DNA from: Erwinia oleae
GTDB taxonomy: Bacteria; Pseudomonadota; Gammaproteobacteria; Enterobacterales; Enterobacteriaceae
DNA: 64,000 nucleotides
Assembly: GCF_000770305.1 (NCBI RefSeq)
Contig: NZ_JNVB01000004.1
Coordinates: forward strand, 1-64,000
Direction: 5' to 3'
Below, one piece after another: positions 39,888-49,174 of the stretch (its first letter is position 1; every line of letters begins with the position of its first letter). The translations under genes were made by a program, and so were the position numbers. The notes below the pieces were generated by a model. That model was given only the letters and a program-made list of their open reading frames with translations. It did not search any database and had not been told where the DNA came from.

Positions 39888-40169
39888 TTAACGCTGCTGA
39901 CGGGTTAACTGCGCCAGCACCATCTCTTCAATCAACTCGCTACGACTGATATTTCGCGCTTCGGCAAGCTGATTAAGTGCATCAACAGCTTCGGCGTTTA
40001 TTTTCAACTCAACGCGCTTCAGGCCGCGCACTTTGTCCCGCCTGAGCTGATTGCGCTTATTAATACGCAACTGCTCATCGCGCGTGAGCGGGTTGGTCTT
40101 TGGACGTCCCGGACGTCGTTCATCGGCGAACAGGTCGATCGTCGTGCGGTCCGTGTTCTCTTTTGCCAT
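39888..40169 (-). CDS. ybfE: YbfE, CopG/Arc-like small protein
   Basis: 93 aa (E. coli 97). Basic, with a ribbon-helix-helix-like C-terminus (KRVELKINAEAVDALNQLAE, SRSELIEEMVLAQL). In E. coli ybfE is LexA-repressed; I could not find CTG-N10-CAG in the 145 bp upstream. The start is fixed by homology; the ribosome binding site is weak. Function unknown. Confidence 0.92.
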   Translation of the reverse strand: MAKENTDRTTIDLFADERRPGRPKTNPLTRDEQLRINKRNQLRRDKVRGLKRVELKINAEAVDALNQLAEARNISRSELIEEMVLAQLTRQQR

Positions 40170-40314
40170 AGGATCGTACTAATGAAAGGCTGAAGGGTTA
40201 ATAAATGGGCTCTTAACGCCTGAAATACAACCAGCGGCCCTTAATGAGCGCGCCATCATACCCTGGCAAAACTTACCGCGACAACGATTTAACAAATCGA
40301 CTGAATATTTCTGT

Positions 40315-41079
40315 TTATTGTGCAAGAAAGCGTCGGATACCGCGTAAAACGGCATCGGGTTTCTCAGCATGTACCCAGTGTCCGGCACCGCTGATAACGT
40401 GCGCGCGTGCCTGCGGAAACTGGGAAAGCAGCGCATCACGGTAAGCATCATCCAGATAAGGTGAGCGCTCCCCCCGAATAAACAAAGCCGGATGCGGCCA
40501 GGCCGGAACGGCTTTCCAGCCAATAAGATCGTCGTAGTGCTGCCATAAAACCGGCACGTTAAAACGCCACTCACCTTCATGGAACGATTTCAACAGGAAT
40601 TGAATAACACCCTCTTCATTGAGCATCTCCCGCATCAGGTCGGCAGCGTCGCTGCGTCGCGTAATACCTGCCTTGGTAACGGCGTTCAGCGCGGCGAAAA
40701 TGGCGTCATGATGCCGTTCCGGATAGGCAACGGGCGCCATATCAATCACCACCAGCTTATTGACGCGTTCCGGCGCAAGGGCAGTTAACGCCATGGCGAT
40801 TTTACCGCCTATTGAGTGGCCCACCACCGAGAATTGCCCGATAGCCGCATCGTCCAGCGTATCAAGAATGTCCTGCGCCATGGACGGATAATCCATCTCC
40901 TCCGCGCGGGGAGAAAGGCCGTGATTACGCACGTCAACCAGCACAAGCCGACAGGTATCTTTCAGCCCCCTGGCCAGCACGCCAAGGTTGTCCTGGCTGC
41001 CGAAAAGGCCATGGATTAGCACGACTGGCGCATCGGTCAGTTCAGATTGTTCAGTTTGCAGGCGGGCATTCAATTTCAT
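40315..41079 (-). CDS. ybfF: YbfF, alpha/beta hydrolase (esterase)
   Basis: 254 aa, E. coli length. The nucleophile elbow is GHSIGGK (Ser about residue 89, where E. coli has GHSMGGK), the oxyanion region HGLFGSQDNLG follows the first strand, and the catalytic His is in GAGHWVHAEKP. A palmitoyl-CoA and other esterase activity is reported for the family. The frame is open to 41178 but ATG 41079 gives the family start MKLNAR. Confidence 0.93.
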   Translation of the reverse strand: MKLNARLQTEQSELTDAPVVLIHGLFGSQDNLGVLARGLKDTCRLVLVDVRNHGLSPRAEEMDYPSMAQDILDTLDDAAIGQFSVVGHSIGGKIAMALTALAPERVNKLVVIDMAPVAYPERHHDAIFAALNAVTKAGITRRSDAADLMREMLNEEGVIQFLLKSFHEGEWRFNVPVLWQHYDDLIGWKAVPAWPHPALFIRGERSPYLDDAYRDALLSQFPQARAHVISGAGHWVHAEKPDAVLRGIRRFLAQ

Positions 41080-41234
41080 AGCAAAGTTCTTACGGATGGG
41101 CCGAAGGGTTAGGGTATCATAAATGCATATTTCTCTGTCGGCATGGCGAAAAACCTTATCGCGAACTTTTTGCGGCATATTCTGACTTTTGCCACTATTA
41201 AGGCCTGGCGCTACACCCCGGCAGGATTTAACTT

Positions 41235-41240
41235 TATAAT
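41235..41240 (+). promoter_or_regulatory. -10 element of a seqA promoter
   Basis: Exact TATAAT about 97 bp before seqA. The -35 at 17 bp (TACACC) is poor. The rest of the ybfF-seqA divergent gap (41080-41336) shows no gene. Confidence 0.4.
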
Positions 41241-41336
41241 CCTGATGTTAGAGCAGGTTTGCCCATCGTTCAGGAAATTTATCGACTGCATAAGGTGCAG
41301 ATCGGCTCTTATAAGCAATAATCGTACTGGATCATG

Positions 41337-41870
41337 ATGAAAACTATTGAAGTCGACGAAGAGCTATACCGTTATATTGCCAGCCACACGCAGCATATTG
41401 GCGAAAGCGCATCTGACATTTTACGGCGTATGCTGAAATTTTCCGCTGGTCAAAGCGTTGCAGCCTCATCGGCAACCGGCGCAAAACAGGCGGCGTCAGC
41501 CAGTGTGGAAGCACGGCCTCAGGATCGCGTTCGCGCGGTTCGCGAACTCCTGCTTTCAGATGAATATGCGGAACAGAAAAAAGCGGTTAATCGCTTTATG
41601 CTTATTCTCTCGACCTTATATACGCTTGATCCCAAAGCATTCGCCGCCGCCACCGAGTCTCTGCTTGGCCGCACGCGCGTTTACTTTGCGGGTAATCAAC
41701 AGACTCTGGTTCAGAACGGCACCCATACCAAGCCGCAGCACATTCCGGGCACGCCGTACTGGGTAATTACTAACACTAACACAGGTCGTAAACGCAGCAT
41801 GGTGGAACATATCATGCAGTCGATGCAGTTCCCGGCGGAGCTTATCGACAAAGTTTGCGGCACCCTCTAA
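41337..41870 (+). CDS. seqA: Replication initiation inhibitor SeqA
   Basis: Binds hemimethylated GATC sites and sequesters oriC. 177 aa (E. coli 181). N-terminal oligomerisation helix ([31 protein letters not shown]), a short variable linker, and C-terminal DNA-binding domain with NTNTGRK (about residue 145). ATG 41337 is chosen by homology; ATG 41334 directly before it is equally possible. pgm follows, as in E. coli. Confidence 0.95.
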   Translation: MKTIEVDEELYRYIASHTQHIGESASDILRRMLKFSAGQSVAASSATGAKQAASASVEARPQDRVRAVRELLLSDEYAEQKKAVNRFMLILSTLYTLDPKAFAAATESLLGRTRVYFAGNQQTLVQNGTHTKPQHIPGTPYWVITNTNTGRKRSMVEHIMQSMQFPAELIDKVCGTL

Positions 41871-41902
41871 CTGATAACATAAGCGTCAGGGAGAAGCGCC
41901 CC

Positions 41903-43543
41903 ATGGCTAATCATCCCCGTGCCGGACAGCCAGCACAGCAGAGTGATTTGATTAACGTTGCACAACTGACTTCACAGTATTATGTCCTGCAACCGGATTT
42001 GACCAACCCTGAACACGCGGTGAAATTTGGTACATCAGGCCATCGTGGCAGTGCAGGGCGTCAGAGCTTTAATGAGACGCATATTCTGGCAATTGCGCAG
42101 GCGATTGCGGAAGAACGTAAAAAGAATGGCATTACCGGCCCCTGTTTTGTGGGTAAAGACACGCACGCGCTGTCAGAACCGGCGATCATTTCGGTACTGG
42201 AAGTGCTCGCCGCCAACGGCGTTGACGTTATTGTGCAGCAGGAAAACGGCTATACGCCGACGCCTGCTATCTCTAACGCTATCCTCGAGCACAATAAAGC
42301 CGGTGGCCTCCAGGCTGACGGCATCGTGATTACGCCTTCACACAATCCACCGGAAGATGGCGGCATCAAATACAATCCGCCAAACGGCGGCCCGGCGGAC
42401 ACTAACGTCACAAAAGTGGTTGAAGATCGTGCCAATGCGCTGATCAAAGACGGCCTGAAAGACGTTAAACGTATCGCGCTGGATAAAGCCTGGGCAAGCG
42501 GCCACCTTCAGGAAAAAGATCTGATCCAGCCTTACATTGAAGGTCTGGCGGAGATCATCGATATTCCTGCTATTCAGAAAGCGGGCCTGAAAATTGGTGT
42601 CGATCCGCTTGGCGGTTCCGGCATTGCTTACTGGCAGCGCATCGCTGAATTTTACAATCTTGACCTGACCATCGTTAACGACGCCGTCGACCAAACCTTC
42701 CGTTTCATGCATCTGGATAAAGATGGTGTAATCCGCATGGACTGCTCATCCGAAAGCGCCATGGCGGGCCTGCTGGCGCTGCGCGATAAGTTTGATCTGG
42801 CTTTCGCTAACGATCCTGACTATGACCGCCATGGCATTGTTACGCCTGCGGGACTGATGAATCCAAATCACTATCTGGCCGTTGCCATCAACTATCTGTT
42901 CCAGCATCGCCCGCAGTGGGGCAAAGAGGTGGCGGTTGGCAAAACGCTGGTTTCCAGCGCGATGATCGATCGTGTGGTGAACGACATTGGTCGCAGGCTG
43001 GTGGAAGTACCGGTGGGCTTTAAGTGGTTCGTTGATGGCCTCTACGACGGCAGCTTCGGTTTTGGTGGCGAAGAGAGCGCGGGCGCTTCATTCCTGCGTT
43101 TTGACGGCACGCCATGGTCGACGGATAAAGACGGTATCATCCTCTGCCTGCTGGCGGCGGAGATCACTGCGGTGACCGGTAAGAATCCACAGCAGCACTA
43201 TGATGAGCTGGCCGAACGCTTCGGCGCGCCAAGCTACAATCGTCTTCAGGCGTCGGCCACGTCTGCGCAGAAAGCCGCACTCTCTAAGCTGTCGCCGGAA
43301 ATGGTCAGCGCCGATACGCTGGCAGGCGATCCTATCACCGCACGCCTGACGGCTGCGCCTGGCAATGGCGCCTCTATCGGTGGACTTAAAGTGATGACGG
43401 AAAACGGCTGGTTTGCGGCGCGTCCTTCCGGCACTGAAGATGCCTATAAAATCTACTGTGAAAGCTTCCTTGGCGCGGAGCACCGCGAAAAGATTGAGAA
43501 AGAAGCGGTAGAAATCGTCAGCGAAGTGTTAAAAAACGCCTGA
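41903..43543 (+). CDS. pgm: Phosphoglucomutase
   Basis: Interconverts glucose-1-P and glucose-6-P. 546 aa, as E. coli Pgm. The phosphoserine motif is [11 protein letters not shown] (about residue 146), the metal loop is DPDYDRHG (about 304), and the phosphate-binding loop is [19 protein letters not shown] precedes ATG 41903, 32 bp after seqA; the frame is open to 41855 without homology. Confidence 0.97.
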   Translation: MANHPRAGQPAQQSDLINVAQLTSQYYVLQPDLTNPEHAVKFGTSGHRGSAGRQSFNETHILAIAQAIAEERKKNGITGPCFVGKDTHALSEPAIISVLEVLAANGVDVIVQQENGYTPTPAISNAILEHNKAGGLQADGIVITPSHNPPEDGGIKYNPPNGGPADTNVTKVVEDRANALIKDGLKDVKRIALDKAWASGHLQEKDLIQPYIEGLAEIIDIPAIQKAGLKIGVDPLGGSGIAYWQRIAEFYNLDLTIVNDAVDQTFRFMHLDKDGVIRMDCSSESAMAGLLALRDKFDLAFANDPDYDRHGIVTPAGLMNPNHYLAVAINYLFQHRPQWGKEVAVGKTLVSSAMIDRVVNDIGRRLVEVPVGFKWFVDGLYDGSFGFGGEESAGASFLRFDGTPWSTDKDGIILCLLAAEITAVTGKNPQQHYDELAERFGAPSYNRLQASATSAQKAALSKLSPEMVSADTLAGDPITARLTAAPGNGASIGGLKVMTENGWFAARPSGTEDAYKIYCESFLGAEHREKIEKEAVEIVSEVLKNA

Positions 43544-43568
43544 TATAGTACGTTTTCTCATCTTAGAT

Positions 43569-43599
43569 AAAGCCCGACGCTGGTCGGGCTTTTTTTTTT
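43569..43599 (+). terminator. Rho-independent terminator after pgm
   Basis: AAAGCCCGAC-GCTG-GTCGGGCTTT followed by a T-run of about ten. Confidence 0.95.
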
Positions 43600-43789
43600 A
43601 ACTAACCCGCTGCGTTAATAACATGTAAAAAACAATGGCAAGTTTAACGAATATGTAACTTAATTACGCGACAGAAAAATAAAAGCCGTTTTTTTATACA
43701 TAAAGTGGTCGGATGAGTAGTAAAATTACACAATAAGCGTTATTATTTTGCACAGACAACGCAATTTTATTTATCTTCCGGGAGGATGT

Positions 43790-43996
43790 ATGGACCTTTA
43801 TAAAGCTTATCCGCTGCACCGCATCGTCCTTCGACGCATTGCTGTCGCCGTCGTTGGCATTATTGCCCTGCCTGTCATGCTGTTTCGCAGCGATCGAGCG
43901 AAGTTTTACAGCTATTTGCATCGCGTATGGAGCAAAACCAGCAGCCAGCCGGTGTGGATGGCACAAACGGAAGCGGCAGGCTGCGATTTTTATTAA
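43790..43996 (+). CDS. ybfA: YbfA, small inner-membrane protein
   Basis: 68 aa, the length of E. coli YbfA, with the shared C-terminus [19 protein letters not shown] and GCDFY. One hydrophobic segment (about residues 15-32). GGGAGGATGT gives a strong ribosome binding site; a longer frame from 43748 is less likely. In E. coli ybfA adjoins the kdp potassium genes; none is present here. Function unknown. Confidence 0.9.
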   Translation: MDLYKAYPLHRIVLRRIAVAVVGIIALPVMLFRSDRAKFYSYLHRVWSKTSSQPVWMAQTEAAGCDFY

Positions 43997-44014
43997 CAAC
44001 GCCTTTTCCTGAAC

Positions 44015-44040
44015 GCCCGGAAATATCATCGTTTCCGGGC
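44015..44040. terminator. Hairpin between convergent ybfA and sulfatase
   Basis: 9-bp perfect stem GCCCGGAAA / TTTCCGGGC with an 8-nt loop. No T-run on either strand; position between two stop codons suggests a bidirectional terminator. Confidence 0.55.
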
Positions 44041-44050
44041 CGATCGCGTC

Positions 44051-45520
44051 TCAATCCATATCAAAAAGCGGTGCCTTTTTCTCACCCAGTGAGGCAACGT
44101 AGCGCTGCGCATTCAGCTTCATGCTTTTCATTCGCTCCGGCTCGGCCGCGGCGAGATCCTTCTCTTCGCTGACGTCCTTCGTTACGTTATAAAGCAGCGG
44201 CGCCGCCAACGGCGCAGGTTTACCGTCTTTCAACGCATTCAGCACGATTTTGTAATCGCCTTCACGCCACGCCATCAGTTCGCCCATATAAAAGTAAGGC
44301 ACGCTGGTACGCGGAGAGTTCGCATCGCCGAACAGGGCAGGCGAGAGATCGACGCCGTCCAGGTCTTTCTGCGCGTGTTCGGTATGGCTCAGAGACATCA
44401 GCGTAGGCAAAATGTCCAGCGTGCTGCCAAGACCACTTTTCACCGCCGGCACAATTTTACCTGGCCATTTAATGATAAACGGCGTGCGCTGACCGCCTTC
44501 AAATACGCTACTTTTACCATCACGCAGCGGCACCGCCGAACCGGACAGGCCCCACTTATCAAACGGCAGCCAGGGGCCGTTATCTGAGGTGAATATGACA
44601 ATGGTGTTCTTATCCAGACCACGTGCTTTTAATGCGTTATTTATCTGACCCACCGACCAGTCAACCTCGGCCATAGCATCGCCATAGCGATTATGTCCTT
44701 TGCCAATAAATGCGTCCGAGGTAAAAATGGGTACGTGGTTTTGCGGCCATGCCATATACATAAAAAACGGTTTTTCACTCTGCTCATTAATATAGTCGAC
44801 GGCTCGCGCAGTAATATCCTGCGTAAAGTCTTTTTGCCGTAGTCCACCGGGAACCTGGTAATCCACATAGCGGCCTTTTTGTCGGTAAGAATCATACAGC
44901 GGCACGTCCCAATATTTTTGATCGGGTACGGCCATCTGCTGCATCTGTATTTTTCTTGCACTGGCAAAGGCTTCCGGCGAGGCAGGATTTTTAGCTGACA
45001 GCAGCGTTTTAAAATCAGGCGCGGTGGTATGCCATAAATCATTACTGGTCGGAATACCGTACCACTGGTCAAAACCATGGCGCGTTGGCAGGCCGTCCGG
45101 CTGTGAGCCTAAATGCCACTTGCCAAACATGATAGTGCGGTAGCCGCCGTCGCGTAGCGACTCCGCGAGGCTGACTTCTTCATCAGGAAAACCATCCGGG
45201 TCAGACTCAAAAAAAACCGGCACCGTACTGCCGTACAGGCCGGTTTTGGTCTCGACCCTGCCGGTCAGCAGGGAACCACGGCTTGGGGAGCAAACGGGCG
45301 ATGCGACATAAAATTGTGTCCAGCGCTGGCCCTCCTTCGCCATCATATCCAGATTTGGCGTGGGCGTTTTTCCACCTTGAGAAGAGATATCCGCCCATCC
45401 CATATCATCGGCGAGCATTAAAATAATATTTGGTTGTGAGGCGGAAAAAGCGGCATGACTGAAACCGGAGGCAAGCGCAATACTTACCGCTAATGCGGAA
45501 ACTAACTGTCTTTTCATCAT
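44051..45520 (-). CDS. Periplasmic arylsulfatase-type sulfatase
   Basis: 489 aa with a Sec signal peptide (MMKRQLVSALAVSIALASGF, then SHAA). The sulfatase fold is clear: metal-binding NIILMLADDMGWAD (Asp38, Asp39) and the formylglycine motif Cys77-Ser-Pro-Ser-Arg81 followed by GSLLTGR. The C-x-P-S-R form needs a maturase that oxidises Cys77; none is encoded in the window. KWHLGSQPDGLPT, FTSDNGPW and the C-terminal domain follow. The substrate is not known. It stands alone, at a position where E. coli has other genes, and may be an acquired accessory gene. ATG at 45520 or 45517; AGGGA lies upstream. Confidence 0.88.
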   Translation of the reverse strand: MMKRQLVSALAVSIALASGFSHAAFSASQPNIILMLADDMGWADISSQGGKTPTPNLDMMAKEGQRWTQFYVASPVCSPSRGSLLTGRVETKTGLYGSTVPVFFESDPDGFPDEEVSLAESLRDGGYRTIMFGKWHLGSQPDGLPTRHGFDQWYGIPTSNDLWHTTAPDFKTLLSAKNPASPEAFASARKIQMQQMAVPDQKYWDVPLYDSYRQKGRYVDYQVPGGLRQKDFTQDITARAVDYINEQSEKPFFMYMAWPQNHVPIFTSDAFIGKGHNRYGDAMAEVDWSVGQINNALKARGLDKNTIVIFTSDNGPWLPFDKWGLSGSAVPLRDGKSSVFEGGQRTPFIIKWPGKIVPAVKSGLGSTLDILPTLMSLSHTEHAQKDLDGVDLSPALFGDANSPRTSVPYFYMGELMAWREGDYKIVLNALKDGKPAPLAAPLLYNVTKDVSEEKDLAAAEPERMKSMKLNAQRYVASLGEKKAPLFDMD

Positions 45521-45685
45521 ATCTTCCCTGTTATTTAACGAGCATAAAATCGAAGGCAGTATGTTTATATCTTGCCTGTTTTTATGTGTTGAAGATCACA
45601 AAAAAGCAGGCGCGTTTAAATTAACTTTTTTGCTGCGAATAAGTTAGCTTTTTAATTTACTTGCTTATGTTATCTGTAATTAATT

Positions 45686-45701
45686 ATGTGAGGATTCACA
45701 T
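45686..45701. promoter_or_regulatory. Palindrome ATGTGA-GGAT-TCACAT upstream of sulfatase and ybgA
   Basis: Perfect 6-4-6 inverted repeat in the AT-rich 45521-45899 divergent gap. The half-sites look like CRP half-sites but with 4 rather than 6 bp between them, so the protein is uncertain. Nothing else could be supported in this gap. Confidence 0.45.
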
Positions 45702-45899
45702 TGTCGTTAATAATATTTAACTGGTAAACGTCATGCAGTTAATAAAAACTCTATAAGAAAACGCTTTTTCACAACCTTTACTTTTCACATGCCGCCCCGC
45801 CATCAAGCCTTTTGCGCGCAAACTTGTACAACTTTTTGTTTGTTGTATAACTTGGCGTAAGCGTCTACACTGGTCGTACGGTTTAAAAAGGGGGTGGAT

Positions 45900-46856
45900 A
45901 TGAACAGAAAAATTCCTGTCGGCATCAGTGCCTGTTTGTTGGGTAACAATGTTCGTTTTGACGGCGGCCACAAGCGCTGTGAGTTTGCGTCGGTCGATCT
46001 CGCCCCCTTTGTGCGTTATCAGCCTGTCTGCCCGGAAATGGCTATTGGCTTGCCGACGCCGCGTCCGGCGCTGCGCCTGACCGAAAATGCCGCGGGCACA
46101 GTCGAACTCTGTTTCAGCAATGGTCAGGGCGAGCCGATCACTGAAGAGATGCGCAGCTTCTCGGATAAAGTCATCGCCAATATGCATCACCTTTGTGGCT
46201 ACATTGTTTGTGCGAAATCGCCCAGCTGCGGTATGGAACGCGTGCGTATTTATCAACAGGACAATAACAACAACCGGAAAGAAGGCGTGGGGATCTTCAC
46301 GCGTCAGCTGATGGAGCAGATGCCCTGGCTGCCGGTTGAAGAAGATGGTCGTCTTCACGATCCGCTTCTGCGTGAAAACTTTGTTGAACGTGTTTACACG
46401 CTGCATGAATTCAATGAGATGTGGCGAAGCGGATTGACGCGCGGCAAGCTGATTGCCTTCCACAGCCGTTACAAGCTGTCGCTGTTGGCCCATTCGCAGC
46501 CGGATTACCGCTCGCTGGGGCGCTTTGTCGCAAATATCGAAAAATGGGACTCGCTGGAAGCCTTTGCGATGGAATATCGTCAGCGCCTGATGGATCTGCT
46601 TAAAAACAACGCGACGCGCGGTAACCATACCAACGTTCTGATGCACGTTCAGGGATATTTTCGTCCGCAGCTTAATACCAAACAGCGTCACGAACTGACG
46701 TCGCTGATTGAAAATTATCGTCAGGGAACGCAGCCGTTGCTGGCTCCGATGACGCTGCTTAAACACTATATGTCCGAGTACCCCGACCCGTATCTCTCGC
46801 AGCAGCGCTATTTTACGCCCTATCCGGAAGCGCTGCGTCTGCGCTACGGCCATTAA
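45900..46856 (+). CDS. ybgA: TudS (DUF523)-DUF1722 fusion, RudS-like; long form of YbgA
   Basis: 318 aa from ATG 45900 (AGGGGGTGGAT upstream; GTG 45894 is an alternative). E. coli YbgA has only the C-terminal DUF1722 half (169 aa). Here an N-terminal DUF523/TudS domain (about 1-150) precedes it, with the three conserved cysteines expected to hold a [4Fe-4S] cluster: Cys12 (SACLLG), Cys44 (QPVCPEMAIG) and Cys110 (KSPSCG). TudS enzymes remove sulfur from thiouracil, and TudS-DUF1722 fusions (RudS) are reported to convert 4-thiouridine in tRNA to uridine. The DUF1722 half ends YFTPYPEALRLRYGH. phrB follows 17 bp later, so an operon is likely. Activity here is inferred. Confidence 0.88.
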   Translation: MNRKIPVGISACLLGNNVRFDGGHKRCEFASVDLAPFVRYQPVCPEMAIGLPTPRPALRLTENAAGTVELCFSNGQGEPITEEMRSFSDKVIANMHHLCGYIVCAKSPSCGMERVRIYQQDNNNNRKEGVGIFTRQLMEQMPWLPVEEDGRLHDPLLRENFVERVYTLHEFNEMWRSGLTRGKLIAFHSRYKLSLLAHSQPDYRSLGRFVANIEKWDSLEAFAMEYRQRLMDLLKNNATRGNHTNVLMHVQGYFRPQLNTKQRHELTSLIENYRQGTQPLLAPMTLLKHYMSEYPDPYLSQQRYFTPYPEALRLRYGH

Positions 46857-46873
46857 CGTAATCAGGGAGTTTC

Positions 46874-48319
46874 ATGGCCACGCATCTGGTTTGGCTGCGC
46901 AATGACCTGCGCATTCATGATAACTATGCTCTTCATGCCGCCTGCCGCGATAAAGACGCCACGGTACTGGCGCTGTTTATCGCCACCCCGCAACAGTGGG
47001 CGGCGCACGACATGGCGCCACGGCAGGCCAGGTTTATCTTTTGCAGCGTGCAGGATGTACGGCAGTCGCTGGCTGAAAAGGGCATTGCGCTGCACGCCAT
47101 TGAGTGCGAAGACTATACAGCTTCCGTTGCACGACTAACGGAATTCTGTCAGCAGCACAGCGTTGATCGCCTGTTTTACAACTATCAATATGAAGTTAAC
47201 GAACGCAAGCGCGATGCCGCAGCCGAGCGGGCACTGTTTGATATTGATGTTATTTCGCAGGGTTTTGACGACAGCGTGCTGTTGCCGCCGGGCAGCGTAC
47301 TGACCGGTAACCGCGAAATGTACAAAGTGTTTACGCCCTTCAGTCGTGCGTTTGTGAAGCGCCTGCATGAAGGGCTGCCTGAATGCGTTCCGGCGCCTGC
47401 CGTGCGTCACGGCGCGCCATTAAACGAAATGCCAGCGCTCGAGCCTTTCGGCTACCCGTTACAGGAAATCGATGAAGAGATGTTTCCGGTGGGTGAAGGG
47501 AAAGCGTTACAGCGTTTACGCGCCTTTTGTCAGGCACCGGTCACCGACTATCCTCAGGCGCGCAACGCCCCTTCAGTAAATGGCACCAGTCGCGTCTCGG
47601 CCTACCTCACCGTTGGCGTGCTCTCGCCACGTCAGTGTTTGCATCGGTTATTAAGAGAACATCCGCATGCGTTGGTAGACAGCAAAATTTTTAGCTGGCT
47701 TAACGAGCTCATCTGGCGGGAATTTTACCGTCATTTGCTGGTGGCTTTTCCCGACCTGTGTCGGCATAAACCCTTTATTGACTGGACGAGAAAGATTCAG
47801 TGGCGGCAGAACGATGCGCATCTCAAGGCCTGGCAGGCGGGGAAAACCGGTTATCCCATTGTGGACGCTGCTATGCGCCACTTAAACGCACGTGGCTGGA
47901 TGCACAACAGATTACGTATGATCACCGCCAGTTTTTTAATCAAGGATCTGCTGATCGACTGGCGCATCGGCGAGCGCTATTTTATGACCCAGCTTATTGA
48001 TGGCGACCTGGCGTCTAATAACGGTGGCTGGCAGTGGGCCGCATCAACCGGCACCGACTCCGCTCCCTATTTCCGCATCTTTAATCCCACCACGCAGGGC
48101 GAACGTTTCGACAAAGACGGTCACTTTATTCGCCAGTGGTTGCCGGAACTGCAAGACGTGCCTGATAAATACATTCATCAGCCCGGCGAATGGGCAGAAA
48201 AAAAAGGTATCACGCTGGATTATCCTGCGCCGATTGTCGATCATAAAGCAGCGCGCAGGCAAACGCTTGACGCCTTTGAGGCCGCACGACAATCGCAAAC
48301 CAGGAATATTTATGCGTAA
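46874..48319 (+). CDS. phrB: Deoxyribodipyrimidine photolyase
   Basis: Light-driven repair of cyclobutane pyrimidine dimers. 481 aa (E. coli 472). N-terminal photolyase domain with HLVWLRNDLRIHDN for the antenna cofactor, and C-terminal FAD domain with TSRVSAYLTVGVLSPRQC, WREFYRHLL, RMITASFLIKDLLIDWR and DGDLASNNGGWQWAASTGTD (about 373-392). CAGGGAG precedes the ATG. It sits between the RudS-like gene and ybgI; E. coli dtpD is absent from the phrB-ybgI junction. Confidence 0.97.
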   Translation: MATHLVWLRNDLRIHDNYALHAACRDKDATVLALFIATPQQWAAHDMAPRQARFIFCSVQDVRQSLAEKGIALHAIECEDYTASVARLTEFCQQHSVDRLFYNYQYEVNERKRDAAAERALFDIDVISQGFDDSVLLPPGSVLTGNREMYKVFTPFSRAFVKRLHEGLPECVPAPAVRHGAPLNEMPALEPFGYPLQEIDEEMFPVGEGKALQRLRAFCQAPVTDYPQARNAPSVNGTSRVSAYLTVGVLSPRQCLHRLLREHPHALVDSKIFSWLNELIWREFYRHLLVAFPDLCRHKPFIDWTRKIQWRQNDAHLKAWQAGKTGYPIVDAAMRHLNARGWMHNRLRMITASFLIKDLLIDWRIGERYFMTQLIDGDLASNNGGWQWAASTGTDSAPYFRIFNPTTQGERFDKDGHFIRQWLPELQDVPDKYIHQPGEWAEKKGITLDYPAPIVDHKAARRQTLDAFEAARQSQTRNIYA

Positions 48320-49055
48320 TACCGAGCTTGAAAATCTTGTTAATCAGCAACTTGCTACCGCCAGCTTTAATGATTACGCGCCAAACGGGCTTCAGGTTGA
48401 AGGCCGTAGTGATATCAAAAAAATCGTTACCGGCGTGACCGCCTGTCAGGCGCTGCTGGATGAAGCGGTGCGTCTGGAGGCCGATGCGGTACTGGTGCAT
48501 CACGGCTACTTCTGGAAGAGTGAATCGCCGGTGATCAAGGGCATGAAGCGCAACCGCCTGAAAACGCTGCTGGCCAATGACATCAACCTGTTTGGCTGGC
48601 ACCTGCCATTGGATGCGCACCCGGAACTGGGCAATAACGCGCAGTTAGCAAAGCTGCTGGGCATTGATGTGCAGGGACATATTGAACAACTGCTGCCCTG
48701 GGGCGAACTTCGCGAACCGTTAACAGGCAGCGCGCTGGCGGCGCGCATCGCTTCCGTACTGGGTCGCGAATCGCTGCACTGCGGCGATAACGCGCCTGAA
48801 ACAATCCGCCGTATTGCCTGGTGTAGCGGCGGCGGGCAGGGATTCATTGACGCTGCCGCCGCACACGGCGTGGATGCGTTTATTACCGGCGAAGTTTCGG
48901 AGCAGACTATTCACAGCGCTCGCGAGCAGGGCCTGCATTTTTTTGCTGCCGGGCACCACGCCACCGAACGCGCAGGTATCCGGTCGCTGGGCGACTGGCT
49001 TGCCGATGTGCACGCTCTTGACGTTACCTTTATCGACATCCCCAACCCCGCCTGA
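48312..49055 (+). CDS. ybgI: YbgI, NIF3/DUF34 family metal-binding protein
   Basis: 247 aa, E. coli length. Metal-ligand motifs: VHHGYFWKSES (about residues 62-73), HLPLDAHPELGNN and the C-terminal GHHATERAGIRSL. The ATG at 48312 overlaps the end of phrB by 8 bp; CCAGGA lies upstream. The frame is open far upstream but only this start fits. Proposed roles include metal insertion or GTP cyclohydrolase-like activity; not settled. Confidence 0.95.
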   Translation: MRNTELENLVNQQLATASFNDYAPNGLQVEGRSDIKKIVTGVTACQALLDEAVRLEADAVLVHHGYFWKSESPVIKGMKRNRLKTLLANDINLFGWHLPLDAHPELGNNAQLAKLLGIDVQGHIEQLLPWGELREPLTGSALAARIASVLGRESLHCGDNAPETIRRIAWCSGGGQGFIDAAAAHGVDAFITGEVSEQTIHSAREQGLHFFAAGHHATERAGIRSLGDWLADVHALDVTFIDIPNPA

Positions 49056-49063
49056 TCTTCAAT

Positions 49064-49082
49064 GGGCGGCACAGCGCCGCCC
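49064..49082 (+). terminator. Weak hairpin after ybgI
   Basis: 7-bp stem GGGCGGC / GCCGCCC without a following T-run, placed between ybgI and the pxp promoter. Confidence 0.4.
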
Positions 49083-49092
49083 GCAGCATGTA

Positions 49093-49121
49093 TTGACACG
49101 TCCCCCACATTTCCGCATAAC
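49093..49121 (+). promoter_or_regulatory. Promoter of the pxp cluster
   Basis: -35 TTGACA (exact, 49093-49098), 17-bp spacer, -10 CATAAC (49116-49121), with the start near 49128 and a 47-nt leader to pxpB. Confidence 0.65.
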
Positions 49122-49174
49122 TATTTGCCAAAAGTCGCTACAGGCCTGCTCATCTGGCCCGAAGGAGAAGTATT

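Noticed and set aside
45717-46853. 378-codon open frame on the minus strand opposite the TudS-DUF1722 gene
   Set aside because: The plus-strand gene has conserved motifs throughout; the antisense frame has none and a low-complexity basic composition.
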